From positions 930,001 to 994,000 of the forward strand of contig JABWDB010000068.1 of the NCBI GenBank assembly GCA_019614645.1: a stretch of 64,000 bases of DNA, written 5' to 3'. This document shows positions 10,400-22,676 of the stretch, in pieces (position 1 is the stretch's first letter; every line of letters starts with the position of its first letter). The translations under genes and the position numbers were made by a program. Under the pieces are notes generated by a model, which was given only the letters and a program-made list of their open reading frames with translations, did no database searches and was not told the origin of the DNA. This DNA comes from Stratiolaelaps scimitus (Eukaryota; Arthropoda; Arachnida; Mesostigmata; Laelapidae).

Positions 10400-11640
10400 G
10401 TAAGGATGCTTTGTACAGGTCAACCAAATGAATCGCATCAGAGGATCCTGGCGCTCCAGCCATCGACGATGAGCAGGTGGTGAGTATCGCGTCGAACCGG
10501 GGCCAGCTCACGGTTCAACGGTGATCCCGTGATAGGTGTGGCAAAATATTGTTCCAATAGGATGCACACAGGAGGATCCAGGTCAGGTCAGGCCCCTTCT
10601 TCGTTGCGTAATGTAGGAGGGTTTAAGGATAGCATCCGAATACAGGAGACAACTCCTTAGAGGTTGTACCTACTAAAAGCTACCGGCATCCCTTTTCGTA
10701 GACGCAGGACACCCGCGTTTGCTTTGCTTCGATGGGTAGGTCGATCCAGTGGCTTTTTTTTTTTGTCATGCCAAAATGTTTGAACGCGCGCGCATAGATC
10801 GACTCACCTCTTAGGTGACCCCCTCACCGTAAACAGATCTTACGAGGAAATGCCTGTTGATATGCTTGAGGAGCTCGACGGCTGTTCCTGTCTCGCTCTG
10901 TTCCACCGTTGTGTTGCATGACACCTCAATGGCTCACGTAAGCAGTAATCGTGGTCACTGCGTTCCAGTGCCGTTGGTGGGTCTCACACCTGTATCCTAG
11001 CTGTCTTCTGAGCGGTGCCGGCCACACGGGCCAAGGTCGAAGTGTTGTATCCGCTACTGTAAGAAATTGGTGCCTGGCCACGCGCAAGCACTCTATCGTC
11101 GGGTGCTGCATTTGGTTGTAGGGGGTGATCATGATAGTAGACACAAAGAATCATACAATATCCGGTACCATTACTGTTGTACGATCTCAAGCAAGCGACA
11201 CGTGTCAAGCGTTTATTAAAATACAAAAAGAGACAATATATATATATATATAAAAACCAAAGAACTTCTATTCGAAAGTCGGGCCGGGACTCGCGATAAG
11301 CATACGAGCTTCACCATTAAATAAGCGTAGGTATTCTCCTGTTCGACGATCGACTCTGTTCAACTACACTAATGTATATAGCTATAGCATAAATATTGAA
11401 TTACTAGCCGCTTATCGTCGAGCCACGTGTGCCCTACCGTGCCGTTGTTCACTATGAACATTTCGATCAAAAACGACTATCAGCACAAGTACCTGCTCGT
11501 ACCATTGCTGCCAGCTAACCTCATGGCTGCTTCGTCGTTATCCTGATAATGATCGCGATGATGATGATCAAGACCAAATCAGCAGTGCCCTGCCGCCAGG
11601 TTCTTCTCGGCCAATCCGTCTCCACAACAACACCCCACCC
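10400..11640. other. Gene-free stretch leading into the GC-rich block
   Basis: No supported gene. It contains a TA run near 11236-11250 and ordinary unique-looking sequence. The GC and CpG content rises towards its right end. Confidence 0.5.
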
Positions 11641-12741
11641 CCTCCACGCCCCCCTATTTGTTAACAGCAGAAACGGCGGCGGTGGCGGCGGCTGCTGCTG
11701 CTGATGCTGAATAGTCTGAACAGCCTCTCATGCTGCAGCCGTTCGAGGTCTACCACCCGCACCGCTGTCCAAGTCGTTGTCGTCCGTCCGTCCGTGACAG
11801 GCCGCAACAACTCGCTGACGATCGGCCGACTAGGCCAAAGCCGCCGCGTCGACGGCCGTAGACACTCCGTAGACATTGGCCTGGGTGGCCTACCGCCAAA
11901 CTCGCTCTATGCGTGCGGATGGAATAAACGCGAGGCAGCGGCGGCGGCGGAGGCGGCAGCAGCAGCAGCCGTAGTGTAGCAGTTGTGATAGCAGCAGCGG
12001 TACCCTTGGCTGTGGCGTAGTTTCGGTGACGTCCATTGATGGCGCCACCGGCCGCTGCTTTTCCATGCTCCGTCGCCGTTCGCCCGGAGCTCGGTGTCCG
12101 CCGCATCCGGCGAAGATCACGAGCATCATTTCTGCAGTCGCAGACGCTGCACCACTCGACGTATCGTTGTCAACGTCCTGTAACAGCAGCAGCAGCCGCA
12201 GCAGCAGCAGCAGCACCGACAACAGCGGCGGCAGCAGCCAGGCAAAGCTGAGAACTATCGCTGTCGTAGCGGGCGCTGCCGTAGTCGTCAGCAGCCGCAG
12301 CGGTGGTCGCAGTGAGAGCAGGAGCAGCAGCAGCAGCCGCCGCCGCCACCGCAGGAGGCAACCAGCCAACGCTAGGCAGGCAGCCAACGACCGCGTTCGT
12401 TCGTGGGAGCGTCGAACGCGAGCCAAGCAGCAGCACCGCAGACGCGGAGAAGACCCGAGCAGACGGAGGGAGATTGTCGTCCGACTTGCGAGAATTAGTG
12501 AGAGCAAAGAAGAAGAAAAACGCAGCAGCGGCGGCAGCGGCGGCGAGGTCTACACACGAATCACGGAGAGATTGGAACACGCCCGACAGATATATACAGA
12601 CAGTGAAACAGGGCGAGCTAAAGGAAAGAAGAGAAGATAGAACGCGAAGGAACGAACTACCGGAGAAAGAAAAAGAGAGAGAGAGAGAGAGCGGGAGAGA
12701 TCGACAGAGAGAGAGAGAGAGGGACAGCGCTGAGCAGAACG
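11641..12741 (+). other. Candidate 5' UTR exon or promoter block, CAG- and CGG-rich
   Basis: GC-rich DNA full of imperfect CAG/CGG triplets, then GA tracts (12668-12722), ends at a good donor ACG|GTAAGA (GT at 12742). From 12067 to 12837 there is no ATG on the + strand, which is unusual and typical of 5' leaders under selection against upstream starts. The long open frames here on both strands (168-205 codons) consist of Ser, Arg, Ala or Leu runs produced by the triplets and are not believable proteins. The transcription start is not determined. Confidence 0.4.
12668..12722. repeat. GA-rich microsatellite
   Basis: Interrupted GAGAGA tracts. In arthropods GAGA motifs bind GAGA factor and are common around promoters. 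Here they sit within the candidate 5' leader. Confidence 0.85.
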
Positions 12742-12999
12742 GTAAGAAAGTGGCTGTCAGTTTTCAAGCCGAAGCTGCCTCAGTGAGAGTTTTGCGTCTG
12801 CGGGCATAAAAACAAAGACATATATACGCATACGTACATGTGTGCAGTCGCATAGAAACACACTCATAGACATATCCATATGCAGATATCGACACGTACA
12901 GAAGATCGACGCGGATAGATGGATCTGCAGCGGGCAAACAAGCTAGCCAGCCAACGAGTCATCCAGGGATTCATGTGAGCCGGCCGACGACGACAGTTA

Positions 13000-14055
13000 C
13001 GTAAAGGAACAAGAAGAATATACTAGGAGAAAAGAAAAGAAAAGAAAAAAAGGGAAAAACGAACGTCTCGACGAAGACAGAAGACTACCAGCGGAGCGCA
13101 GGCAAGTTAGTGACCGAACGGAGGGAACGCACGACTATCGACGAGTCCCTCAGTAGGCGACCAGTGGACAGGAAGAACTCCAGCTCGTTGCTGCTCCAGG
13201 CTAACGAGCGCCGCTCGCCGTTTGGCAGGCAAAGTGTTGTTCGTTTGGTGGCGTGCTTCTGGTGCTGCTAGTGATGATAACGTTGCTCGGTGGCGGTAGC
13301 AGTGGCGATCTCTCCCAATAGAGCAGTTGGTGTCAACCTATCAGTTTGACTGACTGTCTGTCTGTTTGCCTGCGGTTCGCTGCTTCGTGGGTTCTGCTTG
13401 TGAGTTCGGTGGACAATCGTTCGCTCGCCTGGACTCCTCTACTCGTGGTGGTATTACCACTCCCGTCTCTCTCGCTCTCTCTCTCTCTCTCTCGCTTTTT
13501 CTCTCTCTCTCTGTCTCTCTGTCTCTCGCTGGCAGAGTGTGTGTGTGTGTGTGTTGGCCGCGACCACGTTGTGTGCCTCGGCTGGTTGGCTGCTCGATCG
13601 CTCGCTGGTCGCCTGGCTGTATCTCCGATTGTCGGTCCCACGATCTGCCTGTTTCTCCGCTGGCCTGACTGCCCGTACGGGGCCTGATAGTGACGCTTGT
13701 AGTCGTAGTGGTGATGGTGGACTGAGAGCACCCGAAGCAAGGGCGGAACGACAGCAACGACAGCAACAACAGCAACAACAACAGAACGTTGCTGCTGCTG
13801 CTCCTGGATGAATACTGCTGTGTGCAGGTATCTATGCATATATCGATGTATCTATAGACAGATGTACACAGGAGCTGTGCATCTCGACAACAGTGAACAA
13901 CCGGCCACCGCCACGAAGTGCTCGTAGCTCGTAGCCACGTTGAGACGGACGACCCAATGGACAATATCAGTGCAGCATTGCCGGCAACGGAAGCAGAGAA
14001 CACTTGCTTCGACTAGCTCATCTCTACTGACCCATCTCTATCGACCTGCTGATCT
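13000..14055 (+). other. Second candidate 5' UTR exon ending at donor 14056
   Basis: GC-rich sequence with CT and GT microsatellites ends at ATCT|GTGAGTAC. Unlike the flanking candidates it contains several ATGs. The left boundary is unknown, so the interval is only indicative. The 220-codon minus-strand frame across it is largely encoded by the microsatellites. Confidence 0.3.
13464..13554. repeat. Compound CT then GT microsatellite
   Basis: CT-rich tracts (13464-13530) are followed after a few bases by (GT)n (about 13536-13554). Confidence 0.9.
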
Positions 14056-17000
14056 GTGAGTACTTTACCCTGCGTGTTAGTCGTGAGAGACATTTTACAT
14101 GACTAATAATCTATTGGATTGATCGACTATATCGAATGAGTTGTAGCATTATCATGATCATGATTTGTATAGATTGCGAGAAGGTGTTCGATCGCACTAC
14201 GTTGCGTGGGCGGGGGTTGTTGTTTGGGTGTGAAACACGCTGAATTCGATTGCCGGCCGTCAATCTCACCAGCTGAGCCTGTCTCGACTCGAGCTAAGCA
14301 TTGACCGCGTACTGAGGCAGATGATCCCTCGCTGAACGTCGTGGACACCGTTGCGCTTACTAGATCTCGTGATAGATGCAGGTTACACTTGTTACAATAT
14401 ATTGTCTGCGACGAACGCGAAGCGTTGGCCCCGCGTTGGCTCCAATGCTTGGTGTGATCACATTGCGAGTATTCGAATGCGTCCGTTTGTTCGACTGTTC
14501 AGGGTCGGCGATGTTGTGATTGTTGTGGCGGTTGCTGTTGACGGCGCGCCAGTAGTGACCGCGTTCGAGTCCGCAGAGGCGCGTGTCAGCTCATTATCAT
14601 CGCAGAGAAAAGAGGGATTGTCGTCGCCAAGTAAATACAATAGCATACAGAGTGCAGCTTGAGTGTCCAGCAGAGACGAACGTACAACGGCTCCTGTCGT
14701 TGGCGATTGAATACCCGTCCCGCGGTGTCCGCGCTGTTGACCCTATGGACCAGACCGCGCGCGCGCAGCCGTGCGCTCGATACGGCGGGCGTCTCAGGCT
14801 GCTGCCTAGCTGAGTCGACCTACACCACCGCCGCTACACTCCGGGAACGATTTGCTTCGACGGATGGCTGACCAAACAATCGTACATAGACAGTAACCTG
14901 CCACGTATGATACCATTCATGACGATTGGTGCGTATAGTTGACGCGCGTGCGCGCGCGCGGACACACGAGGTCTAACTTATAATGGATCCGCCGAAGTGT
15001 CGAAACGCTTTGAAGGGGTACTGTAAATATCGTCAGTCATTCACAAGCAGTCGTCACTGACAAGGACAATCGGCTTCATTGGTGGTGAGGAGGAGGCGCG
15101 CGCGCGCGCGCAATCGGCGCTGCTCGGAGATGTCGTCGAGGGATAGCACAGTGTGCAAACCGTTCATATTGGCCATACGACGACCAGCATCAGCAGCATC
15201 AGGATAAAGGCAGGATAGTAGTCGTCGTCTGTGTACACACTTCCTCGAATCAGGTGGCGATCGAGATTGCGGCAACGCAAGGCGAGAAAGGGTTGATACC
15301 GCCCGTCGTTGTGACGGGCCCCTGGTATAACGCTTTTCAGCAGATATTCATTGGACTCTGGTGATATAACCGGCGATTACTGGGTGTTGCCGAGCGGTGT
15401 CTAGCGGCTGCAGCCGACCGAATCGGTGTCCATTGCTTGGCTTCTGTTACCATTATATCAAGCGACCAAGCAGTCAGCCAGGTGGCGGCGGCGGACCGAC
15501 CAACCGACCGACCCACTAGGCGAAATACAGTCAAATCCGATCGCCATATAGAGTATTGGACAGAGCATAATAACAAGAACAGCAACAGCAAGCAGCAGCA
15601 GTAATAGCCGCCGCAATCACCGGGTATGAACTCACCGAACGGTCCCGACGCGGCCGATTTGGTGGATTCGGTGGAAAGTGAAACACAAAATTCGGGTGGC
15701 CCTGCCTCTCGACTCGTTCGTCTCGCCCACGTGTCCCTGTGTTTAGCTGTTGTTGTTGTCATTGTAGTGGTTTTTGAGATATAACGTCTTGACAGCACCG
15801 GCACCGATCGCTAATCGCTGTCTCGCCCAGTCAGTCAATTGCTGTCGCTGCTACGGTCCACGCGGCACTCGCCAAAGAAGAAAATACAAGTGTATCAGTT
15901 TCACGTTCGAACGAATACGGTGTCACCCTGTATCGATCGTGTGATGGCTCTGTTCATTGACTAGAATTGTGGGTACGTGCTGCGTTTGTCTGAGGTTGGC
16001 TTCTGCTGCGAAGTTCGCTTTGGTGGTTTCTGTGAGGGATCTAGAGAGAGCGAGGTCGAGGGAGAATGGAGCAGCGCCTTAGAGGCAAGGACATACTCAC
16101 TATGCTCGAAAATCACTGCTGATTGTACTACAACGGTGGTGTCGAATACGTCGATCGGCATCAACAAGCATCCGAAGCTCGGCCGTTGCCAATCGGGCCG
16201 TCAAGGGTTGGGACTCTTGTGTTCAATTTCGTATTTTACCTCTGTTGATTACCCTGTGCGTGTATGCGTATGTGCGTGTTTGTGTAGCCTATAATACCAC
16301 CGCGTGCAACGAGTGGTCGTGCAACGGGGCTCGGTCGATGCGATTTAGATAAATGGCACTTGAGGCAGCGTTCTAGGTGTTGGTTTCTTTCAACACGTTG
16401 TACATACGGTACCTCGGCGAGCGAGCCTTGGGGCGCCTCTGGTTTGGCCGTGTGTTAACCAGCGAACCTCCCTTAGTGTTCGTCAACGGCGGGCAGTTCG
16501 TTCTCGTGGCTAATCCAACGTCTACCCACTGTGTGGCCAGTGTGATGGGATCGCTGGTGAAAGGCTAAAGGCTGGCTATAGAGCTAGCCAGCGAGGCGGG
16601 CTCCACGGAGAGCCATCGAGTATACAGCATAGACCCAAACATACCATACAATACGCTTGGCTAGCCCGCTCGGGCGTTGCTTGCCGGACAGTTCGACCGA
16701 TGCACACTCGCTCACATAGTCCAGCCGACGAGGCAGGGCAGAGTATATTAGAAGGCTCGTCTGTGTAACTGCTCGCTACGGATCAGGGGTCACACACCAG
16801 CGTCGGTTATTCCGGCGTGGCTAGACGCCGACGCCTACGGCCTACCAGGCCAGAGGGGAGCTCACGTACATTGTCATCAACCGAGTCGGGTCGAATCCAG
16901 CCGACACGGTGGACCCGCAAGGTTGGGCTCCGGTGTTGCCGTTTTGTGTCTACCATCGCAGGCGGGATCCGTTAATGGTCAGCAGCAGGTCGGGATTCTG

Positions 17001-17791
17001 TCCGGTCGGATAGTGAGACCTGTCGTGGAACCCGCACCTCTTTGGGCACTGGTGGATCGCGAACTTCGTCATTCACCGACGGTGGACATCTTATCCTCGC
17101 GATAGCCGTACACAGGAACGCGCACATGCGCACAAACCGAGCGGAAACGGCTCCTTGTCCCATTGGCGCCAAGGAAGAGTCGCTGCCACGTGAACGCACG
17201 AATGAATTGTCCTGACGACAGAAGACGCGCAGATCCCTGATCAGTGGGGTGTAAGTTGTGTGCATGTGTGTGTGTGTTTACGCCATTGAGGATCGCGAAC
17301 TGCGGTGCTGGTCGTATCGATAATTTGTGGTGGTGGTGGTGTTGGTGGTGCTGCTGCTGATGCCGAAAATACAATTCCAATAGTACAAACATATCTCGCC
17401 GCCCAGTGTGGAATGACCGACGGATTCGGGAATACCTTTCAATTTGACTCCACCAGAATCGCTTCGTTGTGATTGGTTTTGTGATCGAGTTTTTGTGGAT
17501 AGATGACTAGGGGAGACTTGTCGCTGACACTCCGGTGCAGTACCTGTGGCAGTGTGCAGTGCCTGCCTTGAGTTGAGTGCACCAGTGTTGACCGGTCGTC
17601 GAATAGTCCAGCTATCACGAAGTGGTCTCCGGTGTTCGTGAGCGACGTCGACGGTCCTCGGTTAGATCCTCTAACCGGTGGCTGGTGGGCAGACACTGTG
17701 AAGAGCTGTGTCCGCAGCGAAGATAATCGTCAGAGGGTGCAGAGAAACGCTCGTGTATATCGTCATCGGTATCGTCAACGGAACCTGTATG
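14056..17791. other. GC-rich non-coding block between 5' UTR candidates
   Basis: It contains CG-alternating tracts (14943-14960 and about 15094-15110), a GT-rich stretch near 16257-16285 and many CpGs. No coding exon with splice support was found. It is probably intronic and promoter DNA of the + strand gene inferred here. Confidence 0.4.
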
Positions 17792-18423
17792 GAAGCACAG
17801 GTGTGCCGCCCTCTCTCGGCATCGCTGTCCATTAGCTGAGCTCATCCGAAAACGTCAAAACTACAATTCGATAATACATTGTTGACCTTGGCGACAACCC
17901 GCAACGGCAATAACATCCCGTAGCATTAAATAGCGCAGCACGCTGGCCGAATAGAAATCCGTCCCTCTCAGCACTGAATCGCCCACTGAAATCGCCAAGA
18001 TTGTTGACGCATAAAAATAACAGCGACAGGAAGAGCAGCTGAGCCGTCAGTCAGATTTGACGACCAGACACGTTGACGTCACCACTGAGATATCGGACGA
18101 CGGCCCGACTCCAACACGGCCGTCCGCCGAGGCATAACACGAGAAGCAATATTACACCCCAACTAGTCGAGACGAATCGGCAATCGTCAACAACAATCAT
18201 AGTCATTAATACTACGAACAACAACAACAATAGATCAGTTGCTAGCAAGCGGATTAAATCGAGTAGACAACCACCGCGAGAGAACTCTGTACGGAGGTCA
18301 TACGCTCAGGGTAGCACCGCCATCAGCGACAGCGGCGAGAGGATCAGGAACTATCTGTGGAAAAGGCGACTTGCGCCGGCGACTGCAAGACCCAACTGGT
18401 CGCTCTGTCAAACGCCTCTCCAG
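17792..18423 (+). other. Candidate 5' UTR exon, ATG-free, donor at 18424
   Basis: The + strand from 17792 to 18453 (about 660 nt) contains no ATG where about ten are expected by chance. It ends in CTCTCCAG|GTGAGTGCG, a near-perfect donor. An Inr-like TCAGTC with its A at 18049 lies about 30-39 bp downstream of an AT-rich ATAAAAATAA (18011-18020), so transcription may start near 18049. A full CRE palindrome TGACGTCA is at 18074-18081. The open frame across the exon starts only from TTG, and its Asn/Arg/Ser-rich product looks non-coding. Confidence 0.5.
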
Positions 18424-19769
18424 GTGAGTGCGCGAGTGAGCGACGTCTGTAGTGATGACGAAGGGAGACAAACAATTAACAATTAATAAATCAATCGATC
18501 AATTAATCAATCAGCATCAATCAGCAACAATAACAAGAATTCTGCTGAGAAAGAGGTGAATATGCAGGTGACCTTCATTCTGGCATCATTCTCGGAGATA
18601 CGCGACGAATGGCGGTCGGGAGGCTGGATTCGCTAGGCGGTCGACCAGCACAAGATACTAGAGCCGCACACTGGACCAGATTCCGTTTTTGAAAAGGCAA
18701 TCAACTGTGAGAGTCCAATAAGAGACGATTACACGAACGCCCGTCAAGACAGAGATGGGTACCATTGAATTCGGGCACCAAAATGCCCGGAGAATGTGTT
18801 TTTTAGCTGGAGTGAGGTGACCTGTGACGAGGTAGCCTCTTTAATGGCTTAATTTTGCCCAAAATTTTAAACGAGTACTTCGATGAGCGTTGCGTCAAAG
18901 CGTACGAAGGTGAACTCCTGCTCGAAGACTGTCTATCTGAACCGACCCCTCCCCACGTATCGACAAATCCATAGGTGTCGAACTCATCGCGGGTAGTTGA
19001 CTGGAGTGTTTCCATTATACATCGCATATATTTTACAGTAAAAGTAAATACAAGTACTTGTTGTATTGCACTTCACACACGAACGCTAGTATTTTGAGAG
19101 AAATCCAAAAGGCCAATCCAAGAATTTTCCAAACGGAAAATTCTTCATAGGAAATATTGCGATTTCCTCATTTTTTGGATAGTCCCTCTGAAAAATGCGA
19201 TCCGGCATTTTTTTTGTGGCTTGGACGCCAAAGGCGTATAAAAAGAACTGGCGTCTCGGAAGACCATGGTATTCTCATCGTCTATTCTGGAAATGCATCA
19301 TCTTCTGGCTAGTTGACGTCATCTCTCGTTGTTGACCGAACGTCTGCTTAAGGTAACCCTTACTCCAAGAGGCCTTGGGTACCCCCGCAGATGCGATGGA
19401 AATACTATATTCGATGTTGTAGCAGTGACGTCGCTAACTGTGTTTCCCGTGGAAGAGGGAAAAAATATAAAAAATTTAGTTTTTTTGTTCGAGATTGCAG
19501 CCGTCAAATGTGGAAGGGTTGCTCTCGTGAAACATCAGAGGTTTCAACAGCAGTTTTCACATGATTATTATGATTGCTATTATAATTCTTGTATAGAACG
19601 ATACAAGCATATGTGGTCGGTCCGAATCATGCTATGGACAAGTATCATGGTCGATGGTCAATATATTAAGAAAATACTAATATATATGTATGCATGTATG
19701 TATATAATATATTTGACATTTGACGTTCATAAAAGCTGGTCCAGGCAGTCCTGCCCTGGTAAAGTGTAG
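18424..19769. other. Probable intron
   Basis: AT-richer than the block before it, with TCAATCAA-type runs at 18484-18530. A perfect 11-bp foldback, AAGAATTTTCC with its complement around AAAC, is at about 19120-19145, and a second TGACGTCA palindrome is at 19314-19321. No supported coding exon. Confidence 0.4.
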
Positions 19770-20005
19770 GACTCTATGGTGATATTTTCCTCTATGATAA
19801 TGATATCGAGTGGAGTGGTTTTGATTCTTGGCGAAAATATGAACAACAAGGTATGTGCATACATGACTGTGTCCACAAACGTCCAGAAATGGATGACTTG
19901 ACAAAGGCATTTGAAAAGTCCCTAGGAACTCTCGAGGTTACCGACTCGACCGTCAATAGGACCCAACTGACACCCATAGCATGTAATAACTATAATAATA
20001 ACTAA
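19770..20005 (+). CDS. Possible terminal coding exon, unrecognised
   Basis: After an acceptor-like AAAGTGTAG the frame reads about 78 codons without relying on an ATG, including NDIEWSGFDSWRKYEQQGMC and PEMDDLTKAFEKSLGTLEV, and ends in Asn-rich codons at TAA (20003-20005). Acidic, basic and aromatic residues are mixed as in real proteins. The acceptor is weak and the family is unknown. A chance open frame of this length is quite possible. Confidence 0.22.
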
Positions 20006-21500
20006 GAGCCTTAGCAGAGCGTAGTTCCCTCCCAGTCGATGTTCATCTGGCAATCCTATCCTCGATAATTACTTTTGAATAATTACGAGGTGCGCACTTC
20101 CGGTCGTTGTACGGCGACCTCCACCAAATTCAGGATCGGGTCGCCCCCACCATCTGATTTCACAAAAAGTTCTCTTGCACATTTGTCATTGTTATTTATT
20201 AGTGAGCCGATGTCGCTTGGCCACTCTCATACACCCACTCAATCGAGGAGGAGCTCGAGGCAAGGTTTTTATTATCATTACTATTATTAGTATTAATATT
20301 TGTAATATTGATCCTAGAGCTTATTTCTCTAGCGGATGGGGCTTGACTCTACGTGGTGCCGCTTGACGTCTGAAATATGTCTACTGATTGGGTTCCGGTT
20401 TTCAAAATGCTTACGACAGATTCCTAAGTGGTAGGAATAGGTGGCAGCCAAGCGACGCTTCCAGAAAAAAAAAAAAGTCCACACACGTTAATTCGATTTA
20501 GATTACGAATTCGTCGTTAAGCGAATGCTATATTACTGTCGATTTCACAGTGCCGTTTATCTCAGCCGCCGCAAAATGCAGGCAGCTGCTGTTGCTATCG
20601 CCGCTCAAGAACCCTAACAACGCCCTGCCATTGATTATACAGCGACATCAGCGCTTTTTACGGCGGAACGGGTCCAGCGTAAATTTTGCCAGCCAACAGG
20701 GCTACATATATAATCGAATATAGTTACGGACCTTCGGGGAATATTCGCTGTGTATTCTTATGTTACAACTATGCGTCGACTTGGATGTTGATAATAATGA
20801 TGTTGTTGTTGCTGCTGCTGTTGTTATTGTTTCTGCTGATGTTGCAATGAATGAAACTTCGTATCTCCGTCACGCATAACATAAACGGTACCTAAATACG
20901 CCTCTTCACGTTATTCACGATTCTTCAGTGCTGTCCACGAGCTGTAATTACACAGCGTTGTCTATTAAACACGTTCGTTGCTAATCAAATGCATTGTAGA
21001 AATATTTAAAGTGGAACAAAATCATGATCGCAATATTGTTAATACACAAACGCGTGTGCCATGAAAAGTTGCCGAGAGCTGTTGGCCATTTTTGCGCCAT
21101 TCGTTCGTTGGTTTTCCGAGCGCTCGCAACCGACTCGACAGCGTCAGCTCATTCGGAGAAGTCAATACTATCGTCTTGAGTGTACTCGAGGGCAAAGAAG
21201 TTAATTTCCGCAAGGATTGACTTACTGGAAAGTCTTCCCTCCCCCGAGGCCCGACCATCTCTCTCTCTCTCTCTCCCCCTCTTCCTCGATTTCCTTATCT
21301 GGACTTAATCATTTCCTTTGATACGTGCCGAAATTGAATTAAAGCTTTTTCTGTGTTGTTTGAGACGGGCGGCGAGCTGTTTATTTTCGTCAGCGCCGGC
21401 GAATCTTAATCACTCGTTTTCGACACGTCTCGATTAGACAGCCAATCGAGTGACCAGTCAGACGATCGTAGCTGAGAACGGAGAGCACTCGAAGAACTTA
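20006..21500. other. Gene-free stretch
   Basis: Non-coding DNA with short ATT, TTG/CTG and CT runs (for example about 20800-20830 and 21260-21275). No supported gene. Confidence 0.5.
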
Positions 21501-21501
21501 A

Positions 21502-21685
21502 GGGACTTGTCCCATTCAGCGGTAACTGTACGGAGCCAACATGGCGCAAAATCCCCACCGTGCTGACGCAGACCCCTTTGGCCACAAGCGTGTGGCGCAG
21601 GGGTCGTTACGACGGAAACGGCGACGCCGTATTGAGAAACGATACGGCCTTGATTAGGCTGCTTTATTCCGACGAATAAAGGCAG
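21502..21685 (+). other. Cluster of four hairpins
   Basis: Successive inverted repeats: GGGAC/GTCCC (21502-21513), a stem closed by GACCCC/GGGGTC with an inner GCCACA/TGTGGC (21571-21605), CCGTAT/ATACGG (21627-21647), and CTGCTTTATTC/GAATAAAGGCAG (21659-21685). Such a run in 185 bp suggests a structured RNA or the end of a mobile element. No family is recognised. Confidence 0.4.
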
Positions 21686-21844
21686 ATTAGCGCGTGGGAG
21701 AGTTCGGACATGTGGCGCAAACAGCGATATGTCTTCGGGAAGGTTGACGATTTGTCGAGTACTTTTTAATAATGGCCTTAAGAGCCTTCACTGCGACTTT
21801 GCATTCGACGATGTCGTGTTTGCGTTTGCGCACAGAAGAATATA

Positions 21845-21873
<29 letters not shown>

Positions 21874-21875
<2 letters not shown>

Positions 21876-21965
21876 GTCGCCTTCCTCGGGACATTGTCGT
21901 CCTCACCCCCCCCCCACCCCCATAATCCCTAGAAATTCCTAACTACTGTATGTTTGAATAAATCA
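21874..21965 (+). repeat. Dispersed repeat Z, copy 1
   Basis: About 95 bp beginning GTCGCCTTCCTCGGGACA and ending in TGTTTGAATAAATCATT match, at roughly 80% by eye, the reverse complement of 38882-39000. The shared AATAAA near the end suggests the 3' end of a retroelement or retrocopy. A C-run in the middle corresponds to the G-rich stretch of the other copy. An AT microsatellite abuts its left end. Confidence 0.75.
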
Positions 21966-22198
21966 TTATATAGAATTCCTTTTGAGAAACAAGATATTCG
22001 TAACGCACCTCAGTCATCTCATTCTCTTCGATATTAGGCAGGCGCTAGTAACTACAAATGCTAGACGAGATGGCGGCGGGGGTCACATGAGATTGGATAG
22101 CTAGCTCTACGAGCAGCCAAAAGGGGTGCAAGAAAATACAGTTTTTTCTTTCATTTTCCTTATTGCTCTAGCGTGTACTATGCTATTGGTGCACTGAA

Positions 22199-22271
22199 GG
22201 AACGGGGGTTCGAACCTGCGGCCTCTGGCTTCCGACAGCCAGAGACTTAGCCGTCCAAGCCACCGCGCTGA
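22199..22271 (-). repeat. tRNA-derived relic, copy 1
   Basis: On the minus strand the segment has an A-box-like TGGCTTGGACGG, an extended anticodon-like arm (CTCTGGCT and AGCCAGAG around GTCGGA) and a perfect B box GGTTCGAACCC. The acceptor ends do not pair and the anticodon loop has the wrong size, so it is not a working tRNA. A close copy is at 42385-42461. Confidence 0.7.
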
Positions 22272-22610
22272 CAACGTATACATCTATACTGCATATTATT
22301 TATTTCTTCCTGTATATATGTAGGTATCTCAAAAGGTGCGCGTTGGTGTTATGCGATGTTAAGTTTTGTGTGCTATATGCGTTCTTCCTACCGAAAAAAC
22401 GTTGTTAAAAAGTAACGAAAGTACTTAATTAGTATTGCTATAGCTCTTAGTATTATCGTCGATCATCAAAACGTCGATACTCGGCACACAACACCCAGCG
22501 GTGCCAAGATTCACCGACATCGCGGATATGGCAGAGTCAAAACATCAGCTACAACGGCCAGTGTGGCAACGATTGCATTAATCTGCGCGACCACCGTGGA
22601 TTTTCACCAT

Positions 22611-22612
22611 AT

Positions 22613-22676
<64 letters not shown>
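22611..22676. repeat. (AT)n microsatellite
   Basis: About 60 bp of AT dinucleotides interrupted by ATACAT. Confidence 0.95.

Noticed and set aside
11890..12809. Open frames of 168-205 codons on both strands
   Set aside because: They are produced by CAG/CGG and GA repeats, giving Ser, Arg, Leu or Ala runs in every frame. No domain is present.
13333..14003. Minus-strand frames of 168 and 220 codons
   Set aside because: Much of the length is encoded by CT/GA and GT microsatellites, and no splice or homology support exists.
18073..18486. 137-codon frame over the 5' UTR candidate
   Set aside because: There is no ATG in it before the donor, it would start from TTG, and it crosses a strong splice donor.
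22199..22271. Functional tRNA gene
   Set aside because: The acceptor stem does not pair and the anticodon arm has an 8-bp stem with a 6-base loop.
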